From Bradysia coprophila (taxonomy: Eukaryota; Arthropoda; Insecta; Diptera; Sciaridae), in the NCBI RefSeq assembly GCF_014529535.1, contig NW_023503372.1, forward strand, positions 1,033,987 to 1,097,986: a DNA stretch of 64,000 nucleotides. Reading direction: 5' to 3'. Position 1 is the first letter of the stretch; the number at the start of each line of letters is the position of its first letter. The notes under the pieces are model-generated. The model saw nothing but the letters and a program-made list of their open reading frames with translations. It ran no database searches and was not told the origin of the DNA. Of this stretch, positions 1 to 13,139 are shown in pieces. The translations under genes were made by a program, and so were the position numbers.

Positions 1-172
1 ATTTTCTAACACTTCGCTCGGTGCAGTCGGTGCATTGTTATCACTATACAACTCACTTCCGTGATGCAATTCGGTTGAATTGGAACTTTTTTCACCGGAA
101 TTGCTGTCGTTCTGTGATGATTGGTCGGACGTGGGAAAACTATCCGACGTTGCTAGCGATGCTATTATGGAA
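1..172 (-). CDS. Partial exon of unidentified gene, Ser-rich
   Basis: On the minus strand the first 172 bases are open for 57 codons without a stop. They encode a polar Ser/Asn/Glu-rich stretch (SLATSDSFPTSDQSS, then NSGEKSSNSTELHHGSE). A good 3' splice site lies just outside: on the minus strand a pyrimidine-rich tract runs into TTTCGTTTCAG with the AG at 174-173, so the exon starts at 172 and continues off the left edge. It looks like a disordered segment of a larger protein whose remainder lies outside the window. I do not recognise the family and suggest no function. A chance ORF is possible, because low-complexity composition gives little evidence. Confidence 0.45.
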
Positions 173-2566
173 CTGAAACGAAAAATTTTATTTGCACAAA
201 ATTTCAATGGAAGTTCAAAGGACTCATTTATGTGAGAGGGACACAGTGTAAATAATTGGTTGTGTGTTAAGATGAATGAATCGGAATCAAAAAGGAATTA
301 AACAACAGCGCGATGCTTTAAACAGAAATCGAGCGTGGCTTAAATTACCTATTCAACAGCAATATTACGATAAATAAAAGCCGTTCGCGTGAAAATGAAT
401 ATTTCATCTTCAAACAAATAATTTGTTTTTATAAAAACATAATTCTTTGACAGTACTGGTGGTTACAACGCGTTGACAAATACTGTTTCGAAACGTCAGT
501 ACTAAAAATGTCTGTTGGTCCCACACGAAATAACTATGTGTATTTTAGACCAAAATCAAAATTTAAAATTACGCGCGCGGTTCTGTAATAACGATATTGA
601 AAAGATTTTGACGAGGATTTTGACTGTTACTGCAGATATACATAGCGAGTTTCACATAAAATTCTTTTGTCTTCGGGCTTTTTCCATTTTTTTTTTAATG
701 TCACACTTTCTAAAGCTGCAATTTTGATGATTGAAATTCTATTTTTTCGTCGTTCAGTGAACGCGTTGAGTTAATCTATGTATATAAACCTCTGACGGTA
801 AAGCAGACCCTCAGCAGATCAGAGTTTTCAAACTTTGAGGTGTGTTTCTTATGCTCACAATACATATGTACATTTACAATGTTTGTACGCATGTGTATCG
901 ATATACAGTAAATTCACCTCAAAGTATGGATGCGCCCATAACTGCGAATTTACATTACCTTCAGTGGTTTATTTACTTTGGAATTAGTGAAACTAAATTT
1001 TGACAGCTCTCACTTCAGTACAAACCAAATTTATTTAATTAATTTTCCGAAACTAATTATTGACAGTTGTCACTGATGAGTAAATTCTTCACGATGAAAA
1101 TTGGCCGTGAAGAGTATGAGCGTGAACAGCAATTATTCGAAAAGGTTTACTGGTGAATCGTCAAGAGGATAATTACAAGTTTCATTAAGCCGTTCAGCAA
1201 TTTATTTTCGTTCTCAAATAAATTTTCTTAAAAACAATACTGTGATAAACTCTCTAAATGACCGTTTAGGTGCCAGCTGTCATTCACACGTTCCTTCTAT
1301 CTTGCCGCATGTGTACCCAAGGTTCTGAAAGAACCAGGTTAAGACAACTCTGAGTTGATCATGAAGGCGGTGACACACAAATTGAGTTCAGCGGCTACGA
1401 AGTTTATATGAAAAAGGCAACGTAACAAAAACAAAATTCCGAATTTTCCCAAAAAACAGACTTGGAAAGGTTTAATCTCGAATTGATCGGCTGTGATATG
1501 AGTTAGAGTAACATTTTTTTCGTTTATTTTTGTTTCTATTTTTGCCTGAAGTAGAGCTAAACCAAGACTCGAAATATTGCAAAAGAGACCCCCCTGTGTT
1601 TGTTTATTTACTTTACGTCACGATAGTCCATGAGGAAACAGCAACATTATCTACAAACGGCGACGAAACGACATCCTACATCTCAGTGAAACTTGACAGC
1701 TGTCACCAGACGATTATCTAAACGAAAAATAATTACTGTACGCTAGTGTTAAAAGAGAATGTCAAAACGAGTGTTCACCCATCGAGCTCAGTTAAATTAA
1801 CTGGTTTGTTTCTAGTTACCTGGACTTTTACATACAAATTTTGACGTATCACACATCGAAACCAGTTAAGCAACTGGTCATTTTTCTCTCTTTTACGCTC
1901 TTAACACTGAACACTTAACTTTGACAGGATTAACTGAGTGGCAAACGTTAACGTCAGTGAATGAAATGGAATTCTTGTACGCGCTTTTACAAGGTATGTC
2001 ATGTCACCCATGCGGAAGATACAGTATTTTGTATTCCGCACCTGTGTAACATAAAGGATATCACGAAATTAATTTAAAAAAAAACGTGATAAGAAAGTTG
2101 AATTCACATTTGACCAGTTTTCCATCCGTTTTGCTGCCGTTTACTTGACTATGACAATGCAAAATAAATAAATGAATAAAAACAATGCAAAAATTATCTA
2201 AACAATAGAAACGTCACATAAACGGAAAGATTAATTGAGGCAAAACGGACGACTGTGAATACACCGTTAAACATTGAAATTATACGGCTTCTTCCACTAA
2301 CCTACTAAATAACTAGGAAAATGCAAATAAAATAGTGGAAACGGAATTTATTTCAATGTAACGTCCTGCCCAGCAAACAGAAAAAAATTCCCAGCCGTAA
2401 AACAAATTTGAGAAAGCAACAGGTCATTTCTAAAAATAACAACATCAAAATAGACGCACGTCGAATGTTCAACTAAAATGTTTTTTGTTTAAAATGAAAT
2501 GTTCAAATGACGTGCAAGATAAAATTCAAAGTTTCGGTTTCTAACAATACAAAATAAAAAGTGAAA
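173..2566. other. Intergenic region upstream of diaphanous
   Basis: No supported coding gene. Between about 990 and 1930 the sequence repeatedly shows variants of TGACAGCTGTCA (near 1001, 1063, 1273 and 1690), a palindrome that can be a homeodomain (TGIF-type) site or simply a remnant of a repeat. From about 2490 the A-rich sequence before the ATG at 2567 is probably diaphanous 5' leader. Confidence 0.5.
780..787 (+). promoter_or_regulatory. TATA-like box, possible promoter
   Basis: TATATAAA is followed about 30 bases later by CCTCAGCAGATCAG, an initiator-like TCAG. A GAG/GTGTGT donor-like site follows near 839. This could be an upstream noncoding first exon, perhaps of diaphanous, but no transcript evidence exists here. 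Confidence 0.22.
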
Positions 2567-5500
2567 ATGTCGCGACACGACAAAACAAAGTCAAGTGGTA
2601 TTCTGGATAGTTTATTCGGTCGGCCCAAATCCAAGGGAAAAGTGTACACATCAAATAATGGAGGGCGACCGATATCTTTGGAATCGGAGGCAATGCCAGA
2701 CATGCAGGAAATTACAAACGAAATATACAAACTTACATCGTCCGAGGTTGACCAAAAATTTATGGAAATGTTGGAGGATTGGAACATCCCAAAGAACAAA
2801 AGACAGCCGTTGCTATTGAAGAGTATCGACGAAAAGCGGGACATGTTAATTATGCAAGTAAAAGGTGTGTGTGTGTGTGTCAATGTTTTTTTTATCGTTT
2901 GTTTGATCATTTGTATGTGCAACGATTTGTTTTCGGAAAATACTAGAGTCGCTCAGTATACACGCAACACTGTTGCTCGTTCTGTGACTTAAAAAAATAT
3001 ATTTTTGTCTATCATAAAGATAATGGAAAACCGGCTTAGCACATTCTTTATCACTCCGCTATGCCACAGTCGGTTCCACATGATTGTCGTTATGTTTTCC
3101 ACCTTTTATTCCATTTACATATATATATTCCGCATGTTCGTATAACATCATAGTCCATGGCCTTCAAAATCACATTGCCTAATTCATAATTTCGTTCTGC
3201 AAATAAATTTTTGTTATTTCTGACGTTCGTTTACGTGCGATGAATGATTTCGTTTTTGGCACCACTTCCATAAAATGCGAATTTTTGTATTTATGGAATT
3301 TGTCGGGCGGTTCTTACAGAGGTGCATTCCAGGTGTATATCTCAGCTGTTCAGACAATAAAGGATTTTTTAACAAGACATTTAGAACAGAAGACTCACAA
3401 TCCGTTCAGTACTAAATTCCGCCCTTGTTATGTTTTGAATTGGGCATGCCCCAGTGCCGCATGCCTATCTGGCTATGTTCCTGTTCCTTTCATGAAAAAA
3501 CTGAAACGCGATCCCTTGGAAGACCAATAGATTACATTTGAAGGTCACCAGCTAAAAAAGCGGATTCTTGTTCGGTCATTATACAGTGCCTCTCCTTTAC
3601 TATCCAAAATACCAGACACCATCGAATGAATGTTCCATTTCATTCGGTAGAAGACAAATCGCTTATGTGAATCATGCTTGTCTGTTTCTTTCCCTTCGCT
3701 AAGTTTCTGGAATGGATTAGGTTCTGTGCCTAGTAATGCTAGTAATAAACCTTTTGTCCAGTGCTTAGTTTACTCTTACCAAAAAACAACTCCGTGTGAG
3801 AGACAAAATTGATTTTTTTCAATTTTTCCTTTGTTTATTTGACTGCTCGCTCTCTTACTCCGTTTACGCTCCGTTTAGCTTAACCATGCCTCTTTTTTAT
3901 TGTTTAAAACGTAAACGGAGTGCAAATGGAGCGTAAACGGCGTAAGAGGCTAAGCATTAAGTTTCCATTTCACTCAACAAAAAGTACTCCGTGAGAGAGC
4001 CGTTAGAGAGCGAGCTGTAAAATAAGCAAAAATTGACAAAAATCAATTTTTCATACCTAGGACCCGAAAAGTGCGACTTCGTCCAATGTGATAAATACTA
4101 TTCGTACCACTTACTAACAGTCTTTTTTAGCGTGTGAGAAGTTCCAGACAGAGCCGAAGGCGACTTTTAGTCCTAGGTACAAAATGTACTGTTGTCTGTA
4201 ACACGGAGTACTTTTTCGGTAATAGGCATTAGTCGGGTCGGATCGGATTTTCAATAAACCTCAATACTCTCAATGAGCGTCGCTCATCTCTAATTAGAAA
4301 TCTTTTTCAATAAGGTCGATTGTTAAACTCAACCGCCTCCCTTGTGTTCTTAATATTGTAAAAATTGTGCTCTGGCATAGTTACGAAATAATCTTCACTG
4401 TCACATACGTCTTACTTAGCCAGCAGTGACAATCGAATAAGTTACATTGAAAACATTAATGTCATATGGATAGGTCTATCTCATTCAACTAATAGTAGAC
4501 CGAACAGATGTGAGTTATAGACGATTTTATGCACATTAGAGGTCGTTCGTAAATTACGTAACTCAAGAGGGGGATGCAAGATTTGCGTTATGGTCCTTTT
4601 TTTAATTCTCATACAATTTGCGTGACAGGATGAAGCGGGTTCTCGAAGATCTTGACTTTTGCGTTACGTAATTTATGAATGACCTCTTGCCAAAAAATGA
4701 GATTTCTGGCAGTGTGCCAAAAAAAACTCTAAAAAGCTGTAGAACTTTAAGGTTAAAGATTCTTCGACACTATCCCGATAGATTGATTAGGTAGATTGGT
4801 CTAAGTATTTAAAGACATTGACACAGAAAAGAACAAGAGTCATGACGAGTTTTCCTTAAACTAATTTTAATTTTATTTTCAATCATTTATTTAGGCCTTT
4901 CGATTAATCAATAAAATGTTGAATTAATTTTGCGTAAGTTCGTTCTAGCAACGACAGAGCCCTAACTCCCATGACATAGGAAAAAAAACCGTTAATTGAC
5001 ACTAAAGTAAACAAACTCGCCATAAACATTTAATCGGTGAAGTTTATGGTCGATCTGTTCCTAAACGAAAAATGGATAATGAGACGATAAAATGTACGAT
5101 AATTTTTCTCGGTTTTTATTGACTTTGAAAACGATTGAGCATACGCAATAGAGGTGCATAATGTGCCGACATCAAGGTGGAAATGAGAACGTATCAATTC
5201 TGTATGTTACCCGAGCCGCTTTTCTTGTATCTTAACTTCACAGAGAACGTTTTATAGCCGATCGTCTATCGAAAATTGCTTCTATCAAACTTTTATGACA
5301 TCGAGTGCAAAGTACGTTATTAGGTACTAGATGTCAATTGTATATGACCTGCGGCCTCGTGTCAGAATACACATCGTGTACCTGATAAGGCACTTGCACT
5401 GAGTTTCATACAACGTTTAGTGCAACAGAGGCATCTAAAGCTCGTAGTTTTCGAACATTATGATGCTGAGTTGCATCAATATCAATACTTCACTTCTCCA

Positions 5501-8500
5501 CCTATGTCCCCTATATACACAACACCGGACCGATGTATTATTGATGCCGTTAAAACAAAGACAAAAATATTTTATTTTTTATTGCACATTCCACAAATCC
5601 TCTCCGTTATAATATATACTCGTTCTGTATAAGACGTAGGAGTTCCACAAAAATGTTCTGTGATTTCTTGCCACAAGAAAAAAAAAATGTTCACTTTGCG
5701 TGAATCATTAAAAGAATTGTGGTCAAAGCAATACAATTGACACGACCACAGTTGTTTGTTTATAATTAGCAGAAGAAAATGATATAATCGCAAGTGAATG
5801 ATGTGTGTACACCAGCACCTGGTTTGTGCAGATTTAATGGGAGGATATCAGTTTCTTTTCCTTCTTTTTTTTTGCAAAATGCCATTTTGATTGGTATAGA
5901 AAAATGGGCAGTCTTCAGGGCCGTATCTAGAGCGTAATTTAAGGGTGGGTTCGGTTTTTAGATCCATAAAACTTGGTAAAGATCTTTCAGTTGCCTCCCC
6001 GTCAGTACCTGCATTATTAGACATTTTTTAGCTACATCTGTCAGGACTGTCAAGCTTGACTGGATCCACTGTTCTCTCGTGTGTTTTTATACTCTTAGAC
6101 TTGCCAATTAACGTCAAATGATTGGTTGAGACTAAACGATACAATTTAGGAAATTTTCAGAATAAAATTCTTAAAATAGGCCATCGCTCAGACACCATAA
6201 AGTGGTCCCGTTCGAACAGTTATCGCCGTTTTCGAACAGTTGACACTGCGGGTCCAAACTGTTTTAATATAAAATTAGCACAGTTTTCGAACAGTTGAGG
6301 CTATGGACTACAATTGTGTTATAACGAACTGCAACAATATATTGCCCTCATTTAACTACGGACCTGCCGAACACTGGAAACGTTTTATAAATATATATGA
6401 CGAATTCCATAACCTGTCCGGTGCTCGAAATTTATAGTCAATGGATTTTATCTCGTCCACTAGGTACATGGTTTATTTTACTCTGCCGTGCTTCAGAGTC
6501 ATTCAGTGGTTAAATTCAAAATTTTAAAGTTTCCTTCCGTCTCTTCCTAAGATAGAATCTCAAGTTATGGTGGAACTGTTCCACATTTTTACGAAAAATA
6601 TTTATTCAAATATTAGACCCTCCTTCGGCGGCATAATCATTTGTCGCTCTCGCAATCAACAAAACGCATTTTCTAACGTAAACACTTTCTCTTTGTTCGG
6701 CGATTTCCTTTCTATTGAATTTATAGAATGCAGATGTTCACATTAGAACAAATCTAAATACAGAAAAGTGAATACGAAATTTCATTTGATCGAATATATA
6801 TCGCATCATGACAACCTCAATGACGACACTAAATGTTTATTCATTCTCTTCCGCTTTAATTTTGTGAACAAATAATTACGTTGATCTTAGAATTCTTGTC
6901 GAACCGATTTTTAAAATTCGTTGGAGATATATGGACAAGCTGATTTATTGAGGTCATTCAACAAAATGTTTGATAGAATATAGGAAATAGGTATGTGTCA
7001 GTGATGATTTCAATTTAACTAGATTTGGATTGGGGAGCGTTCATAGATGACGTTTTCTTTTCGGGGTGAGGAAGTCTTTGAACACAGTCACTGCATTGCA
7101 TGAAAAATAGAAGACAAGGGAGGTCCAAAAATAAAGCGAAAAAATGCTGATGCGTCATTTATGTGATTTTGTTTTATTTATTGTCGAAATTGAAACGGTC
7201 AGCGCATCTATTTAGAAAAATCGTATGCGTTCAGTTGATGATCACTAAAAATCCCTTCCTTATCTTTGCAAAATTTGAATTCAGTGTAACACACTACGAC
7301 AAAACTTTGTTGCATAAATTTCCATGGGCTCACCTCAATCGCACTGATTTTATTTTATGATTTTTTTTTTCGCTGATAAGCGTCTTTGTGATTCATGCAA
7401 TTGTACAACTGGACGATAAATGTTTATTTAAAGAAAGAAAATGTTGCGACCCATTTGTAAAATTCTGCATTCTTTCGATAAATTTATTATCAGCGGACTT
7501 GCAATTTGCATTGCTTACGTTACACTTGTACACATTTCATTCGAAATTCTTTTTTTGTTTTGCTTTTTATCGGAACAGATTTGTAACCGTTTGAACACTC
7601 GGAAATGTTGGGAACATTTCAATGATTGTATAGGGAACACTCACAAAGTCCGTACGCGAAAAATGACGAATTAGAAAACCTATACCTCCATCGCACCCAA
7701 AAATACATTTTTATCTTGTCATTCCTCATTCCTCTCTTCGTGTTTGTTGAGATAGCACTAAGACGGTCCTTTAGGCAAGAAACTCGTTTTAATGAACAAG
7801 CAAGACAAATTTGAAAGGACCGAAAATTAAAACTTTGATGCAAAAATTGATAAAGCAGGTAGCCCAGCATGGCCAGGTCGGACATGTGAACCAGTACTGT
7901 AGATGTAGGGAGCAAACATTTTGTATCATGTTATAGTGGTAGCTCTGTCTAGATATATGTTTTGACCTTTCACCCTTCACCCTGATAAGAGTGGGAACTT
8001 TGGAAATGAACCAGCTCCACTAGAAAAAGATACAAAATGTTTGCGCTGCATCTCTAGTGCTTTTTTATTAAAACTGGCTTCTAGTTTAGTTTCGAAGCTT
8101 ACATACACGAATACATTTTACTAATTTGACGAGATCTATTCGGAAATCCAATTTCAAGATCATAAAGAAATGGAAACAGTCCGGATGTTGCTACTGTTGA
8201 TAGTGCTTCAAGTTGCTTCGACTTTTATGTTCATGAGGGATTAAGGTCATATTTTTGTGGCTTCGACCGGTGAAGCTTATCAGTCTATGAAGCTTTTCAC
8301 TTTTGAAGTAGTTGCAATTTGCAAAAAATATTTTCCCTTAACAAATTTTGTTCGTCTTCCATTATTTTCGTCGCAATTTAACCCGTTCGTAGAGATTTAA
8401 TTGCTGAATGCTGCCCCGAAAAATGTCTTTCGCAAAAGAATGATATAGAACCATTTGTTATCTTATCCTTCACATCACGTCAGTGACTTTATTCAGATAT

Positions 8501-11500
8501 TTTTCCGTATTCCCAAATCCAACTTCATTGAAAACTCTGCATGACGAATCTTATTTTTGATGAAATAGAATTTGAACCTTCACATGCGGCACACGTATCT
8601 CCTCTATTATTACGAAATTTTTTACTTCTCTTGATCTAAATGATTTCAACAGATTTAGATCAAATCTTTGCCTTCATTGAATGGTGACATACGGCCTCAA
8701 CCAGAGTAGTACGGACCGTATATTCAGTCAGGTTCAATATTTTCTTAATCACTTCAACTAATTAAGTAGCCGTCCGCAAAGGGTTTAATAATGAGACAGC
8801 GAAGGTCAACGAACAGTCATTCCACTTTAGTCATACTGTTTCCTTTATTGATTTGACTTCGGTATGACATAAAGTGCTGACTGGTTCTTTTCGCGGCTGT
8901 GTGTCAGAACGAGTGCATGTTGATGCAGAATAACGTGGAAGGCAAACATTGAAAGAGAGGGAAAAGAATCTTGGTGTCATGAGCAGAGAACACTTTCAAA
9001 TTCACAATCTGACGATGCTTACGACACTATCATAAATTTAATAAGTTTTTTTTTTCGATCTTTTAGGTCAGACATCTGTCGAACAACGGTCGTCGCGATT
9101 CGAGAAACCTCAGGACTACATCAATTATTTTCGTGACAGTGATCAACACAGTCCGCACAAAATACTGCAATGCTTGGAAAGTCTTCGTGTCGCCCTAACC
9201 AGCAATCCAATCAGCTGGATCAGAGATTTCGGCGAAGACGGTATCGATGTCATCGTCACTGTGCTGCAGAGGTGTAGGAAGTTTAAAAACGCCGATTTCG
9301 ACAAAATCGAATTGGAGTGCATCAGATGTTTGAAGGCTGTGGTCAACAATACGTGGGGATTGAATCTTGTTCTAACGCCCGAATCGCATGCAGCTGTTAT
9401 ATCGCTAGCAAAGTGTTTAGATTCGAAAAAGCCAAACACAATGGTCGAAGCACTGCGACTGTTGGCTGGATTTTGTTTGGTAACCGATCGAAACGGTTAC
9501 GACAAAGTGCTACGCGCTATATCAATATCGGCCGATAAAAGTGGCGAACGATTCCGGAATATTGTCGAAGGTTTATTCGTTGAAGCCGATAAGGGTGACA
9601 CGAAACGCGATGTGTGTTGCCACAGTTTGATATTCATAAATACCATAACGAATTCACCAAGCGACCTAAACTTTCGGTTTCATTTGCGGTGCGAAATCAT
9701 GCGGATGGGACTGCACGAACGACTCGACTTCCTGACGGATGACGTGAACAATAGTAATAACGACAATTTGAAGAAACATTTTAAAATTTTCAACGAAATA
9801 CGCGAAGATGATTTCGAGGAGCTTAGTCAGCGGTTTGATAGTGTGCGCTTGGAATTGGACGATATGAACGATTGCTTTGAAGTACTTAAGAACTTGGTAG
9901 CCGATTCGCCCAGCGAGCCATACTTTTTGTCCATTTTACAGCATTTACTATTCATAAGAGACGATAACCAGTATCGAGTGGCGTATTTTCAACTCATCGA
10001 GGAATGTGTGTCACAAATCGTGCTAAACAAGAGTGGTTGTGATCCGAATTTCGAGAATCGAAATTTCCATATTGACACCGAGGTACTGCTGGAAGATTTG
10101 GTGGAAAAGACGAAGGCAAACGAAATATTGAAAGCGGAAGAGTACGAGAAGAAATTAGAACTCCTAGAAATCCATAAACAAGAAGCCGAAGCCAGGGCCG
10201 CAAATCTGGAGGAAAAGATAAAGCATTTCGAAGCGACTGGCGTGATGCCGAAAACATCGAAATTGCCTCAATTGCCTGCTGGAACTGTAATAGGTCCACC
10301 GCCACCACCAATGCCTGGAATGGCTCCACCTCCACCTCCAATGCCTGGAATGGGTCCATGTCCACCACCAATGCCTGGAATGGGTCCACCTCCACCGCCA
10401 ATGCCTGGAATGGGTCCACCTCCACCGCCAATGCCTGGAATGGGTCCACCTCCACCACCAATGCCAGGAATGGGTCCACCTCCACCGCCAATGCTTGGAA
10501 TGGGTCCACGTCCACCATTCCCAACCGGATTGATGCCAGCTCCTCTTCCACACGGCATGAAACCGAAGAAGAAATGGCAGGTTGACGGTCCAACGAAACG
10601 AGCCAATTGGAAAGCCATCGTACCTCAGAAAATGTCGGAGAAAGCGTTTTGGGTGAAGTGTCAGGAGGAGAAATTGGCTGCCGACGACATTTTTGCTAGT
10701 CTTGCAACGAAATTTTCATCGAAACCCATTAAAAAGGAAGAGAAGGACAGCACAGACAAACCGGTATCGACAAAGAAAAACGTAATCGACCTGCGAGTAC
10801 TCGACGGCAAGACCGCACAAAATCTGTCCATCATCCTGAGCGGTTCGCTGAAACACTTATCGCATTCACAAATCAAAACGTCTCTACTTAAGTGCGACAC
10901 CGATGTATTAAGTTCGAACGTTCTTCAGCAACTCATTCAACTGCTGCCAACTGCCGATCAGCTGAAGAAACTGCAAGATGTAAAGAAAACTGGAGCTGAA
11001 CTTTCCATGGCGGAAGATTTTGCTGCGACGTTAGGTGAAATCAAACGACTTGGTCCGCGGTTGCACAGTCTCAATTTCAAGCTCAGTCTACCGGATATGA
11101 TTCAGGATGTGAAGCCGGACATTGTGGCTGGAACGGCAGCCTGCGAGGAGGTGAAAAATAGTAAAAAATTCTCCAAAGTTCTGGAGTTGATTTTGCTGTT
11201 TGGCAATTATTTGAATACGGGCTCGAAGAATGGTGAGGCGTACGGCTTCGAAATTGGATATCTAACGAAACTAACGAACACTAAAGACTACGAAAATAAG
11301 CAGACACTTTTGCACTTTATCGTCGATACAATCGAAACCAAATTTCCAGATGCTTTAACATTCCACGAAGATCTGTCGCACGTTACGAAAGCGGCCAGAG
11401 TTAGTTTAGAAAACATACAAAAGACAATGCGACAAATGAACACGTCGCTCAAAAATCTCGAATCCGATTTGAACAACAACAAAGTTCCCCAGTCAGATGA

Positions 11501-12041
11501 CGATAAATTCGCCGATGTAATGGACGATTTTGCCGTGCAGGCACGCCAACAAATTGAAGTGCTCGGCAAAATGCAAACACAAATGGAGAATCTGTTCAAA
11601 GATCTGGGCGAATATTTCTCATTCGACGTCAACAAGTACACAATGGAAGAGTTCTTCTCGGACATCAAGACATTCAAGGACCTGTTCATCCAAGCATACA
11701 AAGACAATGTGAAAATCCGAGAAGAGGAAGAAAAGAATCAACGGATGCGCGAGGCGAGGGAACAAGCTCAACGAGATTTGCAGGACCGACAGCAACGCAA
11801 ACTGGCGTTGGTCGACATGGATGCGGCTCACAATCAGGAAGGTGTCATGGACAGTTTACTGGAAGCATTGCAAACGGGATCGGCGTTCGGCAATCGGGAG
11901 CATAGACGAAAACCGCGAGGCCATCATCTGAAGCGGGAGGAATTGCGAGCACAATTGAGTCGTAGTCGATCGAGGACACGGCTGACACCGGGCGTACTCG
12001 TTACAAGAGAAATGATGTCCAACGAAATGTTAGCTTCTTAG
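2567..12041 (+). CDS. dia: Formin Diaphanous (two exons, 1090 aa)
   Basis: Exons 2567-2864 and 9067-12041 join in phase (GT at 2865, AG at 9065-9066) to give 1090 residues, the usual size of fly Diaphanous. The start is ATG 2567 (MSRHDKTKSSG..LDSLFG), matching the family N terminus. Order of domains: basic N-terminal segment; GTPase-binding/FH3 region about residues 60-440 (LRVALTSNPISWI); coiled coil about 445-490; FH1 about 508-585 with seven decapeptides of the type GPPPPPMPGM; FH2 about 609-980 (LLFGNYLNTGSKNGEAYGF); DAD about 1027 (MDSLLEALQTG) followed by a basic patch. Family knowledge: Rho-activated, autoinhibited GBD-DAD formin that nucleates and elongates unbranched actin using profilin-actin; needed for cytokinesis and adherens junctions. 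AATAAA lies at 12200-12205. The rest of the window shows no paralogue. Identification is very secure. Confidence 0.95.
3776..4224. repeat. Composite fold-back (MITE-like) element
   Basis: Outer ends are inverted copies of about 25 bases (left TTACCAAAAAACAACTCCGTG, right complement TTACCGAAAAAGTACTCCGTG). Inside are two more hairpins: 3809-4050, with AAAATTGATTTTT and GCTCGCTCTCT on both arms and CCGTTTACGCTCC facing GGAGCGTAAACGG, and 4056-4190, with CCTAGGAC on both arms. The nesting suggests one element inserted beside or into another. Confidence 0.6.
4538..4687. repeat. 150-bp MITE with 25-bp terminal inverted repeats
   Basis: The left end AGAGGTCGTTCGTAAATTAC and the complement of the right end AGAGGTCATTCATAAATTAC match apart from two bases, and both continue GTAAC. 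There is no coding capacity. Target duplications are not clear. The terminal motif resembles short elements that are widespread in arthropods, but I cannot assign a superfamily. Confidence 0.7.
7892..8061. repeat. Imperfect fold-back element in dia intron
   Basis: About 50 bases at each end pair imperfectly: GCAAACATTTTGTATC at about 7910 faces GATACAAAATGTTTGC at about 8030, and flanking blocks (CTGTAGATGTAG, TAGTGGTAGCT) also have partners. It is non-coding and MITE-like. Confidence 0.5.
10288..10524 (+). repeat. dia: 30-bp coding minisatellite encoding the FH1 domain
   Basis: Seven in-frame 30-base units, each encoding a decapeptide close to GPPPPPMPGM, with an eighth degraded unit (GPRPPFPTGL). 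Variants include PCPPP in unit 3 and MLGM in unit 7. Polyproline blocks are profilin-binding sites, so copy number would tune FH1 length. Confidence 0.9.
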
Positions 12042-13016
12042 CGAACGGTGATTTTCATTTTAACGGCTAAAGTTTCTTCGTTTCTTTCTTTTCGAATCAT
12101 TTTTTGTACATAGACCAAATGTTTGAAGCAAAAACCGAAAATTTCCAAAACTTTTTTTACGAAATGTAAATTTAAACGAAAACGGGACTAATTTTATGAA
12201 ATAAAATTAGTGATCATCATCGATACATACAAACGAAATTGTTACAGTGACTGCGACGGTTTACAATATTATATTTGCTAACTAATATCGACCTAACTTG
12301 TGCTTCCAACAAAGCCGGTAGAGAAAATATAAATTTGTCGCTACAAATTAACTGCTGTGATGTTTTTATTGATCTTGTGTGTCCAGAGCCGTTAAACTTT
12401 TGTCCACGCAATACTGTTAGAGAAGTGATAACAGATGGCGCTGCTGCAAAAATTTCGCTCACTAAAATCCCATTTGGTGAGGCGACAGAAACGTCCTACG
12501 TTATCATTTCTATGGATCCTGGTCCAAAATGTTTGCTTCGTAGACGACCTATATCAACGCACTTCAAGCAAAGGTGCTTCGAGTGACAGCTGCCAAATAG
12601 AGTACTATTTTGTATGAAAAATGTTTCAAGATTTTTTACAGTGCCAAAATTTGATTGATACACTCTCCCTTTTTACAGTACTCTCTTTAGAGTACCACTC
12701 ATGCTTTGCTTGAAGTGCGTTGAATATATGTATGAGTACCAAGTACTTAACATATTTTGTGTTCTCGTTGCAACTCTTGAATCATGAAAGTTCACACCAA
12801 GAGTATACGTACATGTCTGGCTTGAAGAATTAGAAATTGCCGAGAACTATCAAAGGAAAAACGCAAAGTCTGAGGAACTGATCTTTCAACCATCTACAGC
12901 AAAGAAAAGACTTTTGAGCGCTCCAACCCTAAGAACTGAAGGTAAGAGTAAAAACCCTCCAACTGACTTAAACTTCTAAAGCTCCGAGTTTTCTAGGAAG
13001 GCGGAAGTTTCGCCGT
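12042..13016. other. diaphanous 3' UTR and intergenic spacer
   Basis: The 3' UTR runs to an AATAAA at 12200-12205. After it comes AT-rich sequence holding one MITE (12555-12722). No other coding signal is supported before the Hsp70 inverted repeat begins near 13017. Confidence 0.6.
12555..12722. repeat. 168-bp MITE with 19-bp inverted ends
   Basis: The left end CAACGCACTTCAAGCAAAG is repeated as its complement at the right end (CTTTGCTTGAAGTGCGTTG). AT-rich flanks (ATAT on both sides) hide the target duplication. It is non-coding. Confidence 0.65.
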
Positions 13017-13139
13017 TTGACCTGTTTTGCTCAAGCAGATAAAATGAAAAACCACTTTTTTTGATCTTAAAACTAAACTTAAAATTTTATTAAATTAAAA
13101 ATAATTCGTTCAGTCAGTGCAGTACATAACAATTATAGC

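Larger units (their letters stand above)
2865..9066 (+). other. Intron 1 of diaphanous, rich in fold-back elements
   Basis: A 6.2 kb intron beginning with a short GT run at the donor. It holds three inverted-repeat elements (3776-4224, 4538-4687, 7892-8061) and AT-rich unique sequence. The ORFs within it are short and resemble nothing I recognise. Three copies of TTCGAACAGTT lie at about 6210-6300. Confidence 0.75.

Noticed and set aside
9994-10618. Three minus-strand ORFs rich in Gly, Trp or repeated VDPFQAL units
   Set aside because: They are antisense shadows of the diaphanous FH1 minisatellite; the repeat structure follows from the coding strand.
9067-12041. diaphanous as a single-exon gene starting near 9174
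   Set aside because: There is no ATG at that point; an acceptor at 9066 and exact phase with the exon ending 2864 show a spliced start.
12427-12438. GATAACAGATGG as a further copy of the dispersed element
   Set aside because: The flanking modules are absent; the following GGCGCTGC resembles a different common motif, also at 49359.
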